Origin: Ilumatobacteraceae bacterium
GTDB taxonomy: Bacteria; Actinomycetota; Acidimicrobiia; Acidimicrobiales; Ilumatobacteraceae
Assembly (NCBI GenBank): GCA_013213745.1
Contig: JABSQH010000029.1
Location: forward strand, 22,439-86,438
DNA: 64,000 bases
Reading direction: 5' to 3'
The notes beneath the pieces are model-generated. The model saw nothing but the letters and a program-made list of their open reading frames with translations. It did no database searches and was not told the origin of the DNA. Of the stretch, positions 54,035 to 63,703 are shown piece by piece (within the stretch, counting starts at the first letter, position 1; every line of letters starts with the position of its first letter). Position numbers and translations under genes: made by a program.

Positions 54035-54481
54035 CACGACTCGATCGATCAGTCCGCAAGACGAGGGCGTCATCGGCATGTCGGAAGATCAGCGCGCCAC
54101 GATCCGATTCGAGCGGCTGTTGCCGCACACGGTCGATCGTGTCTGGCAATCGATCACCGAACCAGAGCACATGCAGACCTGGCTCGCCTTCCGAGCGCGC
54201 ATCGATCTTCGGGTGGGGGCCGCTTCGATCTCTGGCTCGGCGCGAGCGACGAAGAAGCGCCGGTGCCGAGGGGCACGATCACTGTGCTCGACGTGCCAAC
54301 CCGCCTCGATGTGGACTGCTCCGATGGCGCACCGCTCGATTGGCTGGCCCTCGATACCGATCGCCACGAACACGGCTACATCGAGCCCATGGCCGAGATC
54401 TATTGGCACGATCGCCGACGCCCTCGACCCGCAGGGCCAGCAGCATCGGCTCGCTGACAGCGGTCGAGTCGCGCGCCGCTA
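54027..54481 (+). pseudogene. AHSA1/SRPBCC-domain gene, frameshifted
   Basis: Starting at GTG 54027, which overlaps the ArsR stop region, the frame gives IRFERLLPHTVDRVWQSITE and MQTWLAFRARIDLRVG, the start of an AHSA1 domain. Near 54215 the domain continues only in another frame (GGRFDLWLG, then PRGTITVLDVPTRLDVDCSD), and a further shift occurs near 54410 (ADALDPQGQQH). The C-terminal helix that closes the fold cannot be recovered. Its ArsR partner is intact. Confidence 0.78.
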
Positions 54482-56620
54482 GACGACGCGGTCGAGATGC
54501 ACGAGGACAGCGGTCTCCGGATGGAGCACAGGAGGTTGCAGGCCGTGTAGAGCCAGCTGTCGACCGGTCAACACCAACGGCTCGCCCGCCGCCCACCAGG
54601 CCGGTTGCGAGAACGCCATCCCCAGCACCTCGCCGGGCAGGTCGATGCGCCGGATCGTGTAGCGGGCGTCGAACGGCAGACCGGGAAGCAACCATCGAGC
54701 CGGGACCTGTTGTTGCGAACGCGTCAGTTGGGCAAACGACACCAGCGCCTCACCCCGGTCTGCTGCGTACGCGCCGTGCGCCATGACGGAGTCCTCGGTA
54801 TCGAACCGCACGACGTCACCGGCGTGGATCAACGGTCGGAACCTGCGATAGAGCGCGATCGCTTCGGCGATGCGCGCTTGTTCTCCAGGCGTTTGTGCCC
54901 CGATGTCGCACTCCACACCGAGATGTCCAAAGAGTGCGGTCGCCGTTCTGAACGACGTGCGTGACGTGCGCTGTGTGGTGTGGGCACGCGGGGCGCCGAT
55001 GTGGGCACCGACGACCTCCGGCGGCAACAACATCGACAGCCCGCGCTGGATCGCCTGTCGCTCGAGCGGATCGATGCAGTCACTCGCCCACACCCGCTCT
55101 GTCCTCCGCAGGATCTCGAGATCGATTCGGCCGCCTCCGCCAGCGCACGACTCGAACTCGACGTTTGGATGCCGCTCCCGCAGCTCGTCGAACAGTCGAT
55201 ACAGGGCCAGCGTGTGTCGCCGTGTGCCAGGTGCCCCGGAGGTCGCAGGGGCGACGAGCGGCCGGTTCATGTCCCACTTGACGTACGCGATGTCGTGGTC
55301 GACGAGCAGCGCATCGAGTTGACCGAGCACGTGGGCGAACGCATCGTCTCGGGTGATGTCGAGCACCAGCTGGTTGCGACCGAGGACCGGCGCCCGTCGT
55401 TGATCGACCAGCACCCAGTCGGGGTGGGCGCGGTACAGCTCCGAGTCGGTGTTGACCATCTCGGGCTCGACCCAGATCCCGAACTCCATGCCGAGGCCCC
55501 GTACGTGGTCGATCAACGGCGCGAGCCCGTCGGGGTAGACGTCTTCTGACACAACCCAGTCGCCCAATCCAGCCGTGTCGCCGCGGCGGCCACCGAACCA
55601 CCCGTCGTCGAGCACGAACCGTTCGACGCCCACGGCTGCGGCGGCATCCGCAAGTGCGCGGACGGCGTCGGGATCGTGATCGAAATACATCGCCTCCCAG
55701 GTGTTGGCCACGACCGCACGCGGCGTGACCCGCTGCGGACCTCGTCGCCGAACCGTGCGATGGAAGCCCCAGCTCGCGGGCGTGAGCCCGTAGCCGTGTA
55801 CGGCGATCACGTCGGGTGTGCGATACGACTCGCCCGATTCGAGCACCACCTCACCCGGTTGCAGCAACTCGCCGAGCTGGACGTAACGCCGCCCATCGGC
55901 AAGCCGCTCGGCACGAATCGAGTGATTTCCACTCCATGCGAGGTGGGCACCCCACACATCGCCTCGCCACTCGCCGAACCCGCGCTGACCGGCGAACAAC
56001 AACGGTGGATGCTCGTGGGAGGTTCGACCTCGGCGATTGTCGATCTGATGTGTTCCCTCGCCCCAGTCGACACGCCGCGTCGCGAACTCGCGGGCCCATC
56101 GTCCGTCGAACAGCAACAGCTGATCGACGTGATCGGGAAGCGGCAGCGTCACGGTGAGCGCGTCGAGGTGGTACCGAGTCGGCCCGTCGTTGTGCACCGA
56201 CACCGACGCGATGAGCGCCTCGTCGAGGGAGATGGTGATCGCCAGCCGGAGCGCAGCCACGTCGTCGACGCAGTCGACGCGCAGCGAGTTGTCACTGCGC
56301 TCGACGCCCGCCACGGTGAACTGCGGTGCGTGGTCGATTCCGGTCGGCCGATGGCCGAGCAGTCCGGGACGCCCGAAGAACCCACCTCCCGCCTCGGGAA
56401 CGATCGCCAGCGGTGGCTCGACGTCGAGTCCGCCAGGGACCAACGGCCGCTCGAGCGCGCGGATCACCGACGTGGTGTCGACCTCGCCCAATGGCGCACC
56501 GAAGTAGCGGATCGTTGGAGTGGACGACGTGTCGACGATGAGATCGAGGTGTGCTGCCGTCAGGCGATGCAGCGCGTTCACGGCCAGAGACGGTAGGCAC
56601 TCCGATCGCCACTCGTCCAC
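54479..56620 (-). CDS. Alpha-galactosidase, glycoside hydrolase family 36
   Basis: 713 residues. After the N-terminal beta-domain comes the (beta/alpha)8 barrel with WEAMYFDHDPDAVRALADAA, FVLDDGWFGGRRGD, GIWVEPEMVNTDSEL, the nucleophile Asp in YVKWDMNRPLV, ESCAGGGGRIDLEIL, and the acid/base Asp region WASDCIDPLERQAIQRG. It should cleave alpha-1,6-galactosides of the melibiose/raffinose type. No signal peptide, so intracellular. GTG 56620 has a GAAGG about seven bases upstream and is preferred over the TTG 11 codons earlier. Confidence 0.92.
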   Translation of the reverse strand: MDEWRSECLPSLAVNALHRLTAAHLDLIVDTSSTPTIRYFGAPLGEVDTTSVIRALERPLVPGGLDVEPPLAIVPEAGGGFFGRPGLLGHRPTGIDHAPQFTVAGVERSDNSLRVDCVDDVAALRLAITISLDEALIASVSVHNDGPTRYHLDALTVTLPLPDHVDQLLLFDGRWAREFATRRVDWGEGTHQIDNRRGRTSHEHPPLLFAGQRGFGEWRGDVWGAHLAWSGNHSIRAERLADGRRYVQLGELLQPGEVVLESGESYRTPDVIAVHGYGLTPASWGFHRTVRRRGPQRVTPRAVVANTWEAMYFDHDPDAVRALADAAAAVGVERFVLDDGWFGGRRGDTAGLGDWVVSEDVYPDGLAPLIDHVRGLGMEFGIWVEPEMVNTDSELYRAHPDWVLVDQRRAPVLGRNQLVLDITRDDAFAHVLGQLDALLVDHDIAYVKWDMNRPLVAPATSGAPGTRRHTLALYRLFDELRERHPNVEFESCAGGGGRIDLEILRRTERVWASDCIDPLERQAIQRGLSMLLPPEVVGAHIGAPRAHTTQRTSRTSFRTATALFGHLGVECDIGAQTPGEQARIAEAIALYRRFRPLIHAGDVVRFDTEDSVMAHGAYAADRGEALVSFAQLTRSQQQVPARWLLPGLPFDARYTIRRIDLPGEVLGMAFSQPAWWAAGEPLVLTGRQLALHGLQPPVLHPETAVLVHLDRVV

Positions 56621-56695
56621 GAGATGACCTTCACGATCGATCGTGCACGACAACGCTGCGGCGGTGGCACCGTTCCCGCCAGACTCGTTGTTTTG

Positions 56696-57229
56696 ATGGA
56701 CGATCGATCAGTGCCCGTCGTGCGGTTCCGGCCGCTCACCGTCGACGACTTCCAGATGCTCGCAAGCTGGTTCACCGACCCGGTGATCGCGCGCTGGTGG
56801 GATCAGCCTGCTGATCTCGACGCCGTGCGGGCCACATACCTGCCTCGCGTGGAGGGACGAGAGTCGACCGAGATGTGGGTGGCGGAGGTCGACGGGGTTG
56901 CCGCTGGATTGTTCCAGTGTTACCCGCACCGCGACTACAACGACCACGACGCTGCGGTCGGCATCCCCGACGCTGTCGGCGTCGACTATCTGGTGAACGC
57001 CGACCACCGCGCCCGGGGCGTCGGACGACAGATCATTGCGGCGTTCGCCCGCCATGCGCTCGGCCGATTTCCAGAAACGGCGGTGTGCGTGGCCACGCCG
57101 GCACAAGACAATCAGGCGTCATGGCGCGCCCTGGAGCACGCTGGGTTCGCCCGTGAGGGTGAGTGTCAGCCGCCTGACGAGCCGATCGCGTTCGTCTATG
57201 TGCTGCACCGATCGACGCTCGACGCCTGA
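56696..57229 (+). CDS. GNAT acetyltransferase (aminoglycoside 6'-N-acetyltransferase-like)
   Basis: 177 residues with the GNAT order: VRFRPLTVDDFQMLASWFTD, the N-terminal strand pair WVAEVDGVAAGLFQCYPHRD, the acetyl-CoA loop NADHRARGVGRQIIAAFARH and NQASWRALEHAGFAREGECQ. AAC(6')-Ib and mycobactin-type lysine acyltransferases share this pattern, so the substrate may be an amine. ATG 56696 is preferred; open frame before it lies over the divergent galactosidase start. Confidence 0.85.
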   Translation: MDDRSVPVVRFRPLTVDDFQMLASWFTDPVIARWWDQPADLDAVRATYLPRVEGRESTEMWVAEVDGVAAGLFQCYPHRDYNDHDAAVGIPDAVGVDYLVNADHRARGVGRQIIAAFARHALGRFPETAVCVATPAQDNQASWRALEHAGFAREGECQPPDEPIAFVYVLHRSTLDA

Positions 57230-57289
57230 ACAGACCACCGGTCGAACTGCGCCGAACACTCTCCCTCCCGCTACTGCGAGACCTCCATC

Positions 57290-57720
57290 CACACGCGTAT
57301 GCGGCCACGAGTCGGCTGCGGTCCTGCGACAAGATGACCACCTCGACACGCCCATCGCCGGTGACATCGGCGAGTACCCCCATGTCGAGATTGCGTGACC
57401 CGACGACGTGGCTCGTGTACGGCGCGGTGTCTGCCGCCACGACGAGACGATCGTCGTCGAGCTGCAAGAACGTGACGATGCCTCCGATGTGCGGGGTGCG
57501 CACATCGATGATCTCGAGTTCGCCATCGGGGCCGGTGGGGGCAACACCGAGCTGGTTGCGCCAGCGATTGCCTCGGCCGATCGGCTCCGACTCGACCAGC
57601 AGGGATCCGTCGACGTCGGCGAGCATGGGCGACAGCCCCTCGATCACTTCGTCGTCGTCGACTTCGACGGCGCCGACGTAAACGACGGCGGCGCGGATGA
57701 CTGCGGTGCACCGACGGCGC
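57290..57720 (-). pseudogene. Fragment of a secreted FG-GAP/VCBS-like protein
   Basis: The minus frame reads AAVVYVGAVEVDDDEVIEGL, SPMLADVDGSLLVESEP, then LEIIDVRTPHIGG and LADVTGDGRVEVVILSQD. Short strands ending in DxDGDxR-type calcium-binding turns are typical of FG-GAP repeat proteins. No start or signal peptide is found, and the frame enters non-coding-looking sequence on both sides. It fills the 511-bp space between two genes. Confidence 0.5.
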
Positions 57721-57740
57721 CCGATGGTGCAACAAGACCG

Positions 57741-58649
57741 CTACGCACCCGCCGCGAGCACGTCGCGCCACAACGCCTCGCCGGGGCCCGGCTCGGTCGT
57801 TTCGACGAAGTCGACGAGGAGGTCGACGAAGCGGTCAGGCGCCTCGACGTGGGGAAAGTGACCGACGTCGTCGAGGATCTCCAGTCGGCTGTGCTCGATC
57901 AGCGCGTGCGCCCGTTGGCCGTGTTCGGCGGGAATGATTGCGTCGTTGGCACCCCACATGAGCATCGTGGGGACTCGGGCGGCGAGGTACAGCCGGTCAG
58001 TGGCATCGATGATCTGACCGCCTGGCTCGATCACACCCCGCATGGTTCGTACGAACGCCTGCCGATTCGAAGCGCCGGCAAGTGAGCGATAGGCCCGCCA
58101 CATCTCGCCCAGCCATGGCCACCGGATGTCGCGCCGTGCCAGGACACGGCCGAAGTCGTTGGCCCGCTCGACCAGCGGTGTCGGAAAGCCGATCGACATG
58201 AGGTACTCGGCACCCGGCATCGACAGCGTCCGCAACAGCCAAGAGACCTCGCGTCCGAGGCCGCCGCTGCCGACGAGCACCAGCCGATCGACCAGCTGCG
58301 GGAACTGGTACGCGAGCTGCATCGCAACGCCGCCGCCGAAGGAGTGGCCAACGAGTGTCGCCGACGACACGTCGAGCACTGCGAGGAGGTCGCGTAGTCC
58401 GCTGGCATAAGCGCCGAGGGAGTAGTCGCCAACGGGCTTGGCCGACTCGCCGTGCCCGAGCATGTCGGGCGCGACCACGTCGTAGCGCGATCCGAGCTCA
58501 GGAAGCACCGCATCCCACGTGCGCGAGCTGCCTGCGAGACCGTGAATCAACAGGACCGCTTGGCCACTTCCGCAACGGCGGTAGCCGACGCTATGCCCGT
58601 GGATCGTCACGTGACGCAGCGGCAAACGCCGTGAACTGGTTGTCGTCAC
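57741..58649 (-). CDS. Alpha/beta hydrolase
   Basis: 302 residues with a full triad: HGLAGSSRTWD, nucleophile Ser in LVGHSFGGGVAMQLAYQFP, Asp in LMWGANDAIIPAEHG and His in ILDDVGHFPHVEAPDRF. Similar enzymes cleave esters or C-C bonds of meta-cleavage products; the substrate is unknown. GTG 58649. It lies 75 bp after the CMD-domain gene on the same strand and may share its transcript. Confidence 0.9.
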   Translation of the reverse strand: MTTTSSRRLPLRHVTIHGHSVGYRRCGSGQAVLLIHGLAGSSRTWDAVLPELGSRYDVVAPDMLGHGESAKPVGDYSLGAYASGLRDLLAVLDVSSATLVGHSFGGGVAMQLAYQFPQLVDRLVLVGSGGLGREVSWLLRTLSMPGAEYLMSIGFPTPLVERANDFGRVLARRDIRWPWLGEMWRAYRSLAGASNRQAFVRTMRGVIEPGGQIIDATDRLYLAARVPTMLMWGANDAIIPAEHGQRAHALIEHSRLEILDDVGHFPHVEAPDRFVDLLVDFVETTEPGPGEALWRDVLAAGA

Positions 58650-58724
58650 CAGTTCAGTATCCAGCCGCCTGGCGAGAACAGCACCAGGCGTTGGTCACAC
58701 TGCCGATTCGACGTGCCAGAGCCG

Positions 58725-59309
58725 TCACGTGGTCGGCCATCCGGGGACGCCAGGGTCGAGCTGGACACCCGCTGAGTTCAACAAGCCCGAGACCATGCGG
58801 TAGAAGCCGGCGACGATGAGGAGCTCGACCAGCTCGGCATCACCCCAACGCTGGGCGAGCGCCGCCCAGGTGTCGTCGTGCACGCAGTCGTCGGCGCACA
58901 GATCGTCGGCGAGCGCGATCAGGGCGTGGTCGTCTGTTGACCACGTATGGCCGCTGCCCGCATCCTCCGTGTCGGCCAGGGCGGCAATTTCGGACTCGGT
59001 GAGGCCTGCATCCGCTCCGATGATCGTGTGCTGCCCGAACTCGTACTCCGCACGTGCGTTCGCCCCGACGCGCAAAATGACGAGTTCACGTTCGCGAGCG
59101 GGCAGGAGGCCGCGGTTGAGAATCAGCCCGCCGAGCAGGTTGAACCGTTTCAGCAACTTGGGATGGTGGCCGAGGACGCCGAAGATGTTCAGCGGGCGCC
59201 CATCGTGAGTCAAGGATCCGGCGAGCAGCTCGGCGAGTTCACCGTCGGCGGTCTCGACGTCGATCGGTTCGATGCGCGGTGCGGTCGGCCGCGGCTCGCA
59301 AACAGTCAT
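58725..59309 (-). CDS. Carboxymuconolactone decarboxylase family protein
   Basis: 194 residues; LAGSLTHDGRPLNIFGVLGH and HPKLLKRFNLLGGLILNRGL precede the CMD helix RERELVILRVGANARAEYEF, followed by QHTIIGADAGLTESEIAAL. The usual AhpD-type CxxC is absent (no cysteine in the active helix), so it is not a redox AhpD but belongs to the Cys-less CMD branch. ATG 59309 is preferred over a start 17 codons earlier. Confidence 0.87.
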   Translation of the reverse strand: MTVCEPRPTAPRIEPIDVETADGELAELLAGSLTHDGRPLNIFGVLGHHPKLLKRFNLLGGLILNRGLLPARERELVILRVGANARAEYEFGQHTIIGADAGLTESEIAALADTEDAGSGHTWSTDDHALIALADDLCADDCVHDDTWAALAQRWGDAELVELLIVAGFYRMVSGLLNSAGVQLDPGVPGWPTT

Positions 59310-59402
59310 CTGCACACCGTTGCATCGGTGGCGGCTCGGCGGCGAGCCACGCCGCCACACAAGGGTGTCGCCGCCGATGTCACGATCGCTGCGACGGCAC
59401 CA

Positions 59403-60374
59403 CTACGTGCGATCGGATGTGGTGTCGTCGACGCCGTCTGCCGCATCCTGCGCCCCGGCACCAGAGTCGACCGCCCCGGTATCGGCCGTCTCGCCGGCGA
59501 GCGCCTCGCTGTCGGCGGAAGCCTCGCTGTCGTCGTCGAGTTCATCGTCGGACTCGACGTCGTCTCCGGCGAGAAAATCGGCGCGCGGCTCGGGTTCGGG
59601 GAGCGGATTTCGCATCATCCAGACGAGCACGACGACGCCGACGACCACGATTGCGGCGGCAACCCATTGGTTCCAGCGCAGCCCGGCGATCTCGTCGGCC
59701 GGATCGATGCGCAGGCCTTCGATCCAGAAACGACCGATGCCGTAGCCGATCAGGTACATCACCATCAGCTGACCCGGCGCCGGGCGCCAACGACGGTCGA
59801 TCCAGATGAGGAGCAGGGCCAGTCCGAGCGTCCACAACGACTCGTAGAGGAACGTTGGTTGGAACGTCGTGCCGACCGCATATCCCGGCTCGTCGATCTC
59901 GAGCGCCCACGGCAGGTCGGTCGGACGTCCGTACAACTCTTGATTGAAGTAGTTGCCCCAGCGGCCGATTGCCTGAGCCAGCGGAATGGCGGGCGCAGCA
60001 GCCGTTGCGGCAACGGCGGTTGGGATCTCGCGGCGCCGCGACATCCACAAGCCCACGGGGATACCGAACAACAGACCCCCCGGGATACCCAGGCCGCCCT
60101 CCCAGATCGCCGGAATGCTCTCGTAGTTGTCCTCGAACCGATCCCAATCGGTGGCCACGTGGTAGAGCCGGGCACCGATCACACCGGCCAGTACCGCCCA
60201 GACGGCGATCGCCGCGGCGTCGTCGCGGGTGCCGGCCTGGCGTTCTTCGAGGCGCTTGCCGAACAACCACACGGCGGCGACGACGCCGAGCGCGATGCAC
60301 AGGCCGTACAGGTTGATACTGAGCGGGCCGATGTCGATCGAGTTGAACGACGGGCTCGGAATGCTGGCAATCAT
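59403..60374 (-). CDS. lgt: Prolipoprotein diacylglyceryl transferase
   Basis: 323 residues of the Lgt family: FNSIDIGPLSINLYGLCIAL at the start, GARLYHVATDWDRF, IWEGGLGIPGGLLFG, and the active-site GRWGNYFNQELYGRPTDLPW. It attaches the diacylglyceryl group to the lipobox Cys, so its clients in this window include ThiB, BtuF and the TlpA-like protein. A long acidic tail (about 275-323, Asp/Glu/Ala/Ser-rich) follows the last helix. ATG 60374 overlaps the stop of the upstream esterase. Confidence 0.96.
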   Translation of the reverse strand: MIASIPSPSFNSIDIGPLSINLYGLCIALGVVAAVWLFGKRLEERQAGTRDDAAAIAVWAVLAGVIGARLYHVATDWDRFEDNYESIPAIWEGGLGIPGGLLFGIPVGLWMSRRREIPTAVAATAAAPAIPLAQAIGRWGNYFNQELYGRPTDLPWALEIDEPGYAVGTTFQPTFLYESLWTLGLALLLIWIDRRWRPAPGQLMVMYLIGYGIGRFWIEGLRIDPADEIAGLRWNQWVAAAIVVVGVVVLVWMMRNPLPEPEPRADFLAGDDVESDDELDDDSEASADSEALAGETADTGAVDSGAGAQDAADGVDDTTSDRT

Positions 60375-61144
60375 GCGGTAGCGGCTTCCGGTGTCACCGC
60401 GGCGAGCACGGCGAGCGTGCGCTCGACGCAAATGTCGCGCTCGTAGTCCTTCGTGGCGACGTGGAAACTCCGCTCGAGCCACACGTGTTCCACGGACCCG
60501 CCAAATGTGCCGGCAAGGTGCTCGCTGTCGCTCGGCGACACCACGTGGTCTTGGCGCGACGTGAGCAAGGTCAGCGGCATGGTCAGTTCACCGAATCGGT
60601 CGGTCATCGGCGCCAGTCCGTCGTGCTGCAGACTGAGCAGCGGCCGCAGCGGGGTGCCCTCGTACGCGGTCTCGGTGGCATCTGGGTCGGCGATGTCGCT
60701 CCCGATCCCCGGGGCGACGTCGATGCCCTCGTCGACCATCTCCTCCACCATCTCGAGCACGTCGGCACCCTGCGGCACCGTCGCCGGATTGATGCACACG
60801 AGCGCCGCCGTGTCCGGGTGCGCGAGCGCAGTCGACAATGCGAGTGACCCGCCCATGCTCAGCCCGCTCACGACGACACGATCGACGCGAGCGGCGAGAC
60901 GCTCGAACGCTGCGTCGGCATCAGCGGACCAATCGGCCCACGTCGTCGTCAACATGTCGTCGACGACGGTGCCGTGACCGGCCAGACGCGGCAACTCGAC
61001 GTGGTATCCGGCGCTGGACGCGGCCTCGGCGAGTAGGCGGACGGAGGAAGGGTTGCCGGTGAACCCATGGAGCGCAAGCAGCCCAGTCGTCGAGGAACCC
61101 TCGAACGACCATGCGTCGGCGCCCGGCATGATCGGAGCGGACAT
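60371..61144 (-). CDS. Carboxylesterase / monoacylglycerol-lipase-like hydrolase
   Basis: 257 residues of the Est30 type: LALHGFTGNPSSVRLLAEAA, LPRLAGHGT, Ser in VSGLSMGGSLALS, Asp in LLTSRQDHVVSPSDSEH and His in LERSFHVATKDYERD. It probably cleaves short- or medium-chain esters or monoacylglycerols. ATG 61144. It is coupled to lgt by overlapping stop and start, which suggests a shared role in lipid turnover, though this is only context. Confidence 0.9.
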   Translation of the reverse strand: MSAPIMPGADAWSFEGSSTTGLLALHGFTGNPSSVRLLAEAASSAGYHVELPRLAGHGTVVDDMLTTTWADWSADADAAFERLAARVDRVVVSGLSMGGSLALSTALAHPDTAALVCINPATVPQGADVLEMVEEMVDEGIDVAPGIGSDIADPDATETAYEGTPLRPLLSLQHDGLAPMTDRFGELTMPLTLLTSRQDHVVSPSDSEHLAGTFGGSVEHVWLERSFHVATKDYERDICVERTLAVLAAVTPEAATA

Positions 61145-61213
61145 CGACGCCGAGTGTATGCGTCGGTCCCTCCACCTTGACCGGCGGGTCGACCGCGAGA
61201 TGGACTGTCGCCC

Positions 61214-61867
61214 GTGAGTGAGACGGCTGCCGGCGCGAGGGGACGTTCGATTCGCGCCGTGCCTCCCGGTGGTACCGAAGACCGCCAGCACACCGAGCAC
61301 GGCCTCGAGCGCAAGCAACAGTTGCTCGACGCCGCTGCCGAGCTGTTCGCCGATCGGGGATACGGCGCGACGCGCATCGTCGACATCTGCGCCGCAGCGG
61401 GGGTTGCGAAGGGGCTGTTCTATTGGTACTTCCCGACGAAGTCCGACCTCTTCGTCGAATTGGTGCGGACAATGCGCCATCGTCTGCGTCGCGCTCAGGG
61501 GAAAGCGATGGCTCCCGACGACGACGCGCCCACACGTGTCGCGCAGGGCGCGGCCGAGAGCGTGCGGTTCATGGCCGCCCACGCCGGCTACTTCGCCCTG
61601 CTCGACGTCGAGCGAGCCGACCCCGAGATCGCGCATGTGCTCGACGAGGGAGCTGGCGTCTACTTCAGCGACGTACGTCGCCTCGTCGCTGAGGGGCAAG
61701 CCGCCGGAACGATCCCCGACGGCGAGACCGATCTGCTCACTGTGGGAGTGCTCGGTGCGGTGAGTTCGTTCTCGAACTCATTCCGCAACGGACGGATCGA
61801 TCCGACGATCGACGTCGACGCGCTCGCCGACTTCGTCGCCGGCTGGGTGGCGCGGGCGCTGCGCTGA
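61214..61867 (+). CDS. TetR-family transcriptional regulator
   Basis: 217 residues with the TetR helix-turn-helix (RKQQLLDAAAELFADRGYGA, then AAAGVAKGLFYWYFPTKSDL) around residues 33-75 and a helical ligand domain. It is divergent from the esterase-lgt pair (70 bp between starts), so these genes are candidate targets. GTG 61214. Confidence 0.92.
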   Translation: MSETAAGARGRSIRAVPPGGTEDRQHTEHGLERKQQLLDAAAELFADRGYGATRIVDICAAAGVAKGLFYWYFPTKSDLFVELVRTMRHRLRRAQGKAMAPDDDAPTRVAQGAAESVRFMAAHAGYFALLDVERADPEIAHVLDEGAGVYFSDVRRLVAEGQAAGTIPDGETDLLTVGVLGAVSSFSNSFRNGRIDPTIDVDALADFVAGWVARALR

Positions 61868-61895
61868 CGCCCGCTGGGACGACGCAGACCGGAAG

Positions 61896-63593
61896 TCAGC
61901 TGCGCAGCGCGATCACTTGTGTGAACGCCATGACCAGCGACGGGTCGAACTGCGAACCGGCACCCGAGGTGACGAAGCGAGCGGCCTCGTTGCGCGTCCA
62001 CTCCCGTTTGTAGATCCGCCGGGTGGAAAGACTGTCGAATACGTCGGCGATCGCCACGATCCGGCCCGATAGCGGGATGTGCTCACCGGCCAGACCGTTC
62101 GGGTACCCCGACCCGTCCCACCACTCGTGATGCGTCCACGCCACCTCTGCAGCGAGCTCGAACATCGGGGTCGACACTCCCGACAACAGCCGCCGACCGA
62201 GCACGGTGTGTTGCTTGATGTCGGCGTAGTCCTGCAACGTGAGCGGTCCCGGCTTGAGCAGCACCGAGTCGGCGACAGCGACCTTGCCGATGTCATGGAG
62301 CCGTGCTGCAAGGCGCAGTTGCTCGCACCACTGCGGACGTCGCCCGATCGCGTGGGCGATCTCCGCAGACAGATCGCCCACCTCGGCGGTGTGGGCCGTG
62401 GTGTTGCCGCCGCGGTACTCCGCCAGTGCGGCCAACCGCTCGAAGGCCTCCAGGTGGTACGCATCGGGGTCGTGGTGGGCCTGCGCGAACGACGCCGACA
62501 AGGCCGACGTACGCAGCTCGGTGACTTCCCGACGGACTCGATCGAGCTCATGAGCGTGGGCCAATTCGAGCGCTCGAATCCGCAACGACGACGCGTCCGT
62601 CGTGATCTCGCGGTCGATTGCTGCGTGGTGTTCGCGGTGGCGTAGGGCCTCGTCGAATCGACCGGCGCGCCGGTACGCGACGGCCAGCAAGTCGTGCACT
62701 TCCAGCTCCACTCGCCGATCGTCGACCCGATCACACAGGTCGAGGGCGCGCACGAGTTCCTCGATTGCCACGGTGAACTGTTCGCGCTCGAGCGCGAGAC
62801 GACTCGCCGCCACGCTCATCAACAGTCGGTCTGTCGGTGTGGCGTCGTCCGCAAGAGCGTTGCGGGCCCTGCTGAGGTAATGGGCTCCAGCCAGGTCGTC
62901 ACCAGCGGCCGAGTAGGCCTCCGCCAGGTCGGACAGAATGCTCCCTTCGAGTTGTGGAGCGTCGTCGGCGGCGCGGTCCGCAGCCCGTCGCCCAGCCTCG
63001 ATCGCCGCATCGACGTCGCCACTGCGCGTGTACAGCCGTGCGAGGTTGCCGAGCACCGCGACCTCGACGTCGCGGCGGCCGACCGTCTCGTTCACCGCCA
63101 ACGCGTGCTCGTAGGTCTCGATCGCCCGATCGTGGTCGCCCATCGACTGATATACCGCGGCGATCGTGTGCAACATGCGCCCCTCATCGACCGGTCGCGA
63201 CGACGCCGCCCGGTAGGTCTCGAGTGCTCGACGGCAGTGTTCGAGCGCCACGGGATGGTTGCCGCTCTGCAGGTGCACGATCCCGAGCAGGTGCGTCGAC
63301 CACGCGTACGTCAGCCGACTCGCATCGGTGTCGGCACGGTCGGCCAGGTCGACCGACTCGGCGGCGAGCGCAAAGGCGTCCTCGACGTCACCGCGGTCGT
63401 GAGCCAGCGATGCCAGGTGATAGAGCGCCTCGGCCTCGAGGTCGTTGCGGTCTGCCGCACGGGCGTGGATTCGTGCGTTGAGCGCGCCAGCGACCGCCTG
63501 TTCGGCGTCGTCGGAGCGCCGTGCGGCGACGGCATCGAGCAGCGTGCGCGCCACGGACGCATCGTCGGCTGCACTCCGTTGTCGTCGGGTCAC
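61896..63593 (-). CDS. TPR protein with C-terminal HD-GYP domain (putative c-di-GMP phosphodiesterase)
   Basis: 565 residues: five to six TPR-like repeats (about 20-330), e.g. TIAAVYQSMGDHDRAIETYE, a coiled-coil stretch (HAHELDRVRREVTELRTS), then an HD-GYP domain with LAARLHDIGKVAVADSVLLK, WTHHEWWDGSGYPNGLAGEH and GRIVAIADVFDSL. All HD, H, HH and GYP residues are present. There is no receiver or PAS domain; sensing may be by the TPRs. GTG 63593 has GAGGT about six bases upstream. Confidence 0.9.
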   Translation of the reverse strand: MTRRQRSAADDASVARTLLDAVAARRSDDAEQAVAGALNARIHARAADRNDLEAEALYHLASLAHDRGDVEDAFALAAESVDLADRADTDASRLTYAWSTHLLGIVHLQSGNHPVALEHCRRALETYRAASSRPVDEGRMLHTIAAVYQSMGDHDRAIETYEHALAVNETVGRRDVEVAVLGNLARLYTRSGDVDAAIEAGRRAADRAADDAPQLEGSILSDLAEAYSAAGDDLAGAHYLSRARNALADDATPTDRLLMSVAASRLALEREQFTVAIEELVRALDLCDRVDDRRVELEVHDLLAVAYRRAGRFDEALRHREHHAAIDREITTDASSLRIRALELAHAHELDRVRREVTELRTSALSASFAQAHHDPDAYHLEAFERLAALAEYRGGNTTAHTAEVGDLSAEIAHAIGRRPQWCEQLRLAARLHDIGKVAVADSVLLKPGPLTLQDYADIKQHTVLGRRLLSGVSTPMFELAAEVAWTHHEWWDGSGYPNGLAGEHIPLSGRIVAIADVFDSLSTRRIYKREWTRNEAARFVTSGAGSQFDPSLVMAFTQVIALRS

Positions 63594-63703
63594 GCGATCA
63601 CCTCGCAGGCCCTTGTCCTCGGCGGCCTGCACTGTGACTATCGACCAGCGCAGACTTCGCCTTGAGGCGTATTCGACCAGCCGAGCGTGCTCGTACGCTG
63701 GGC

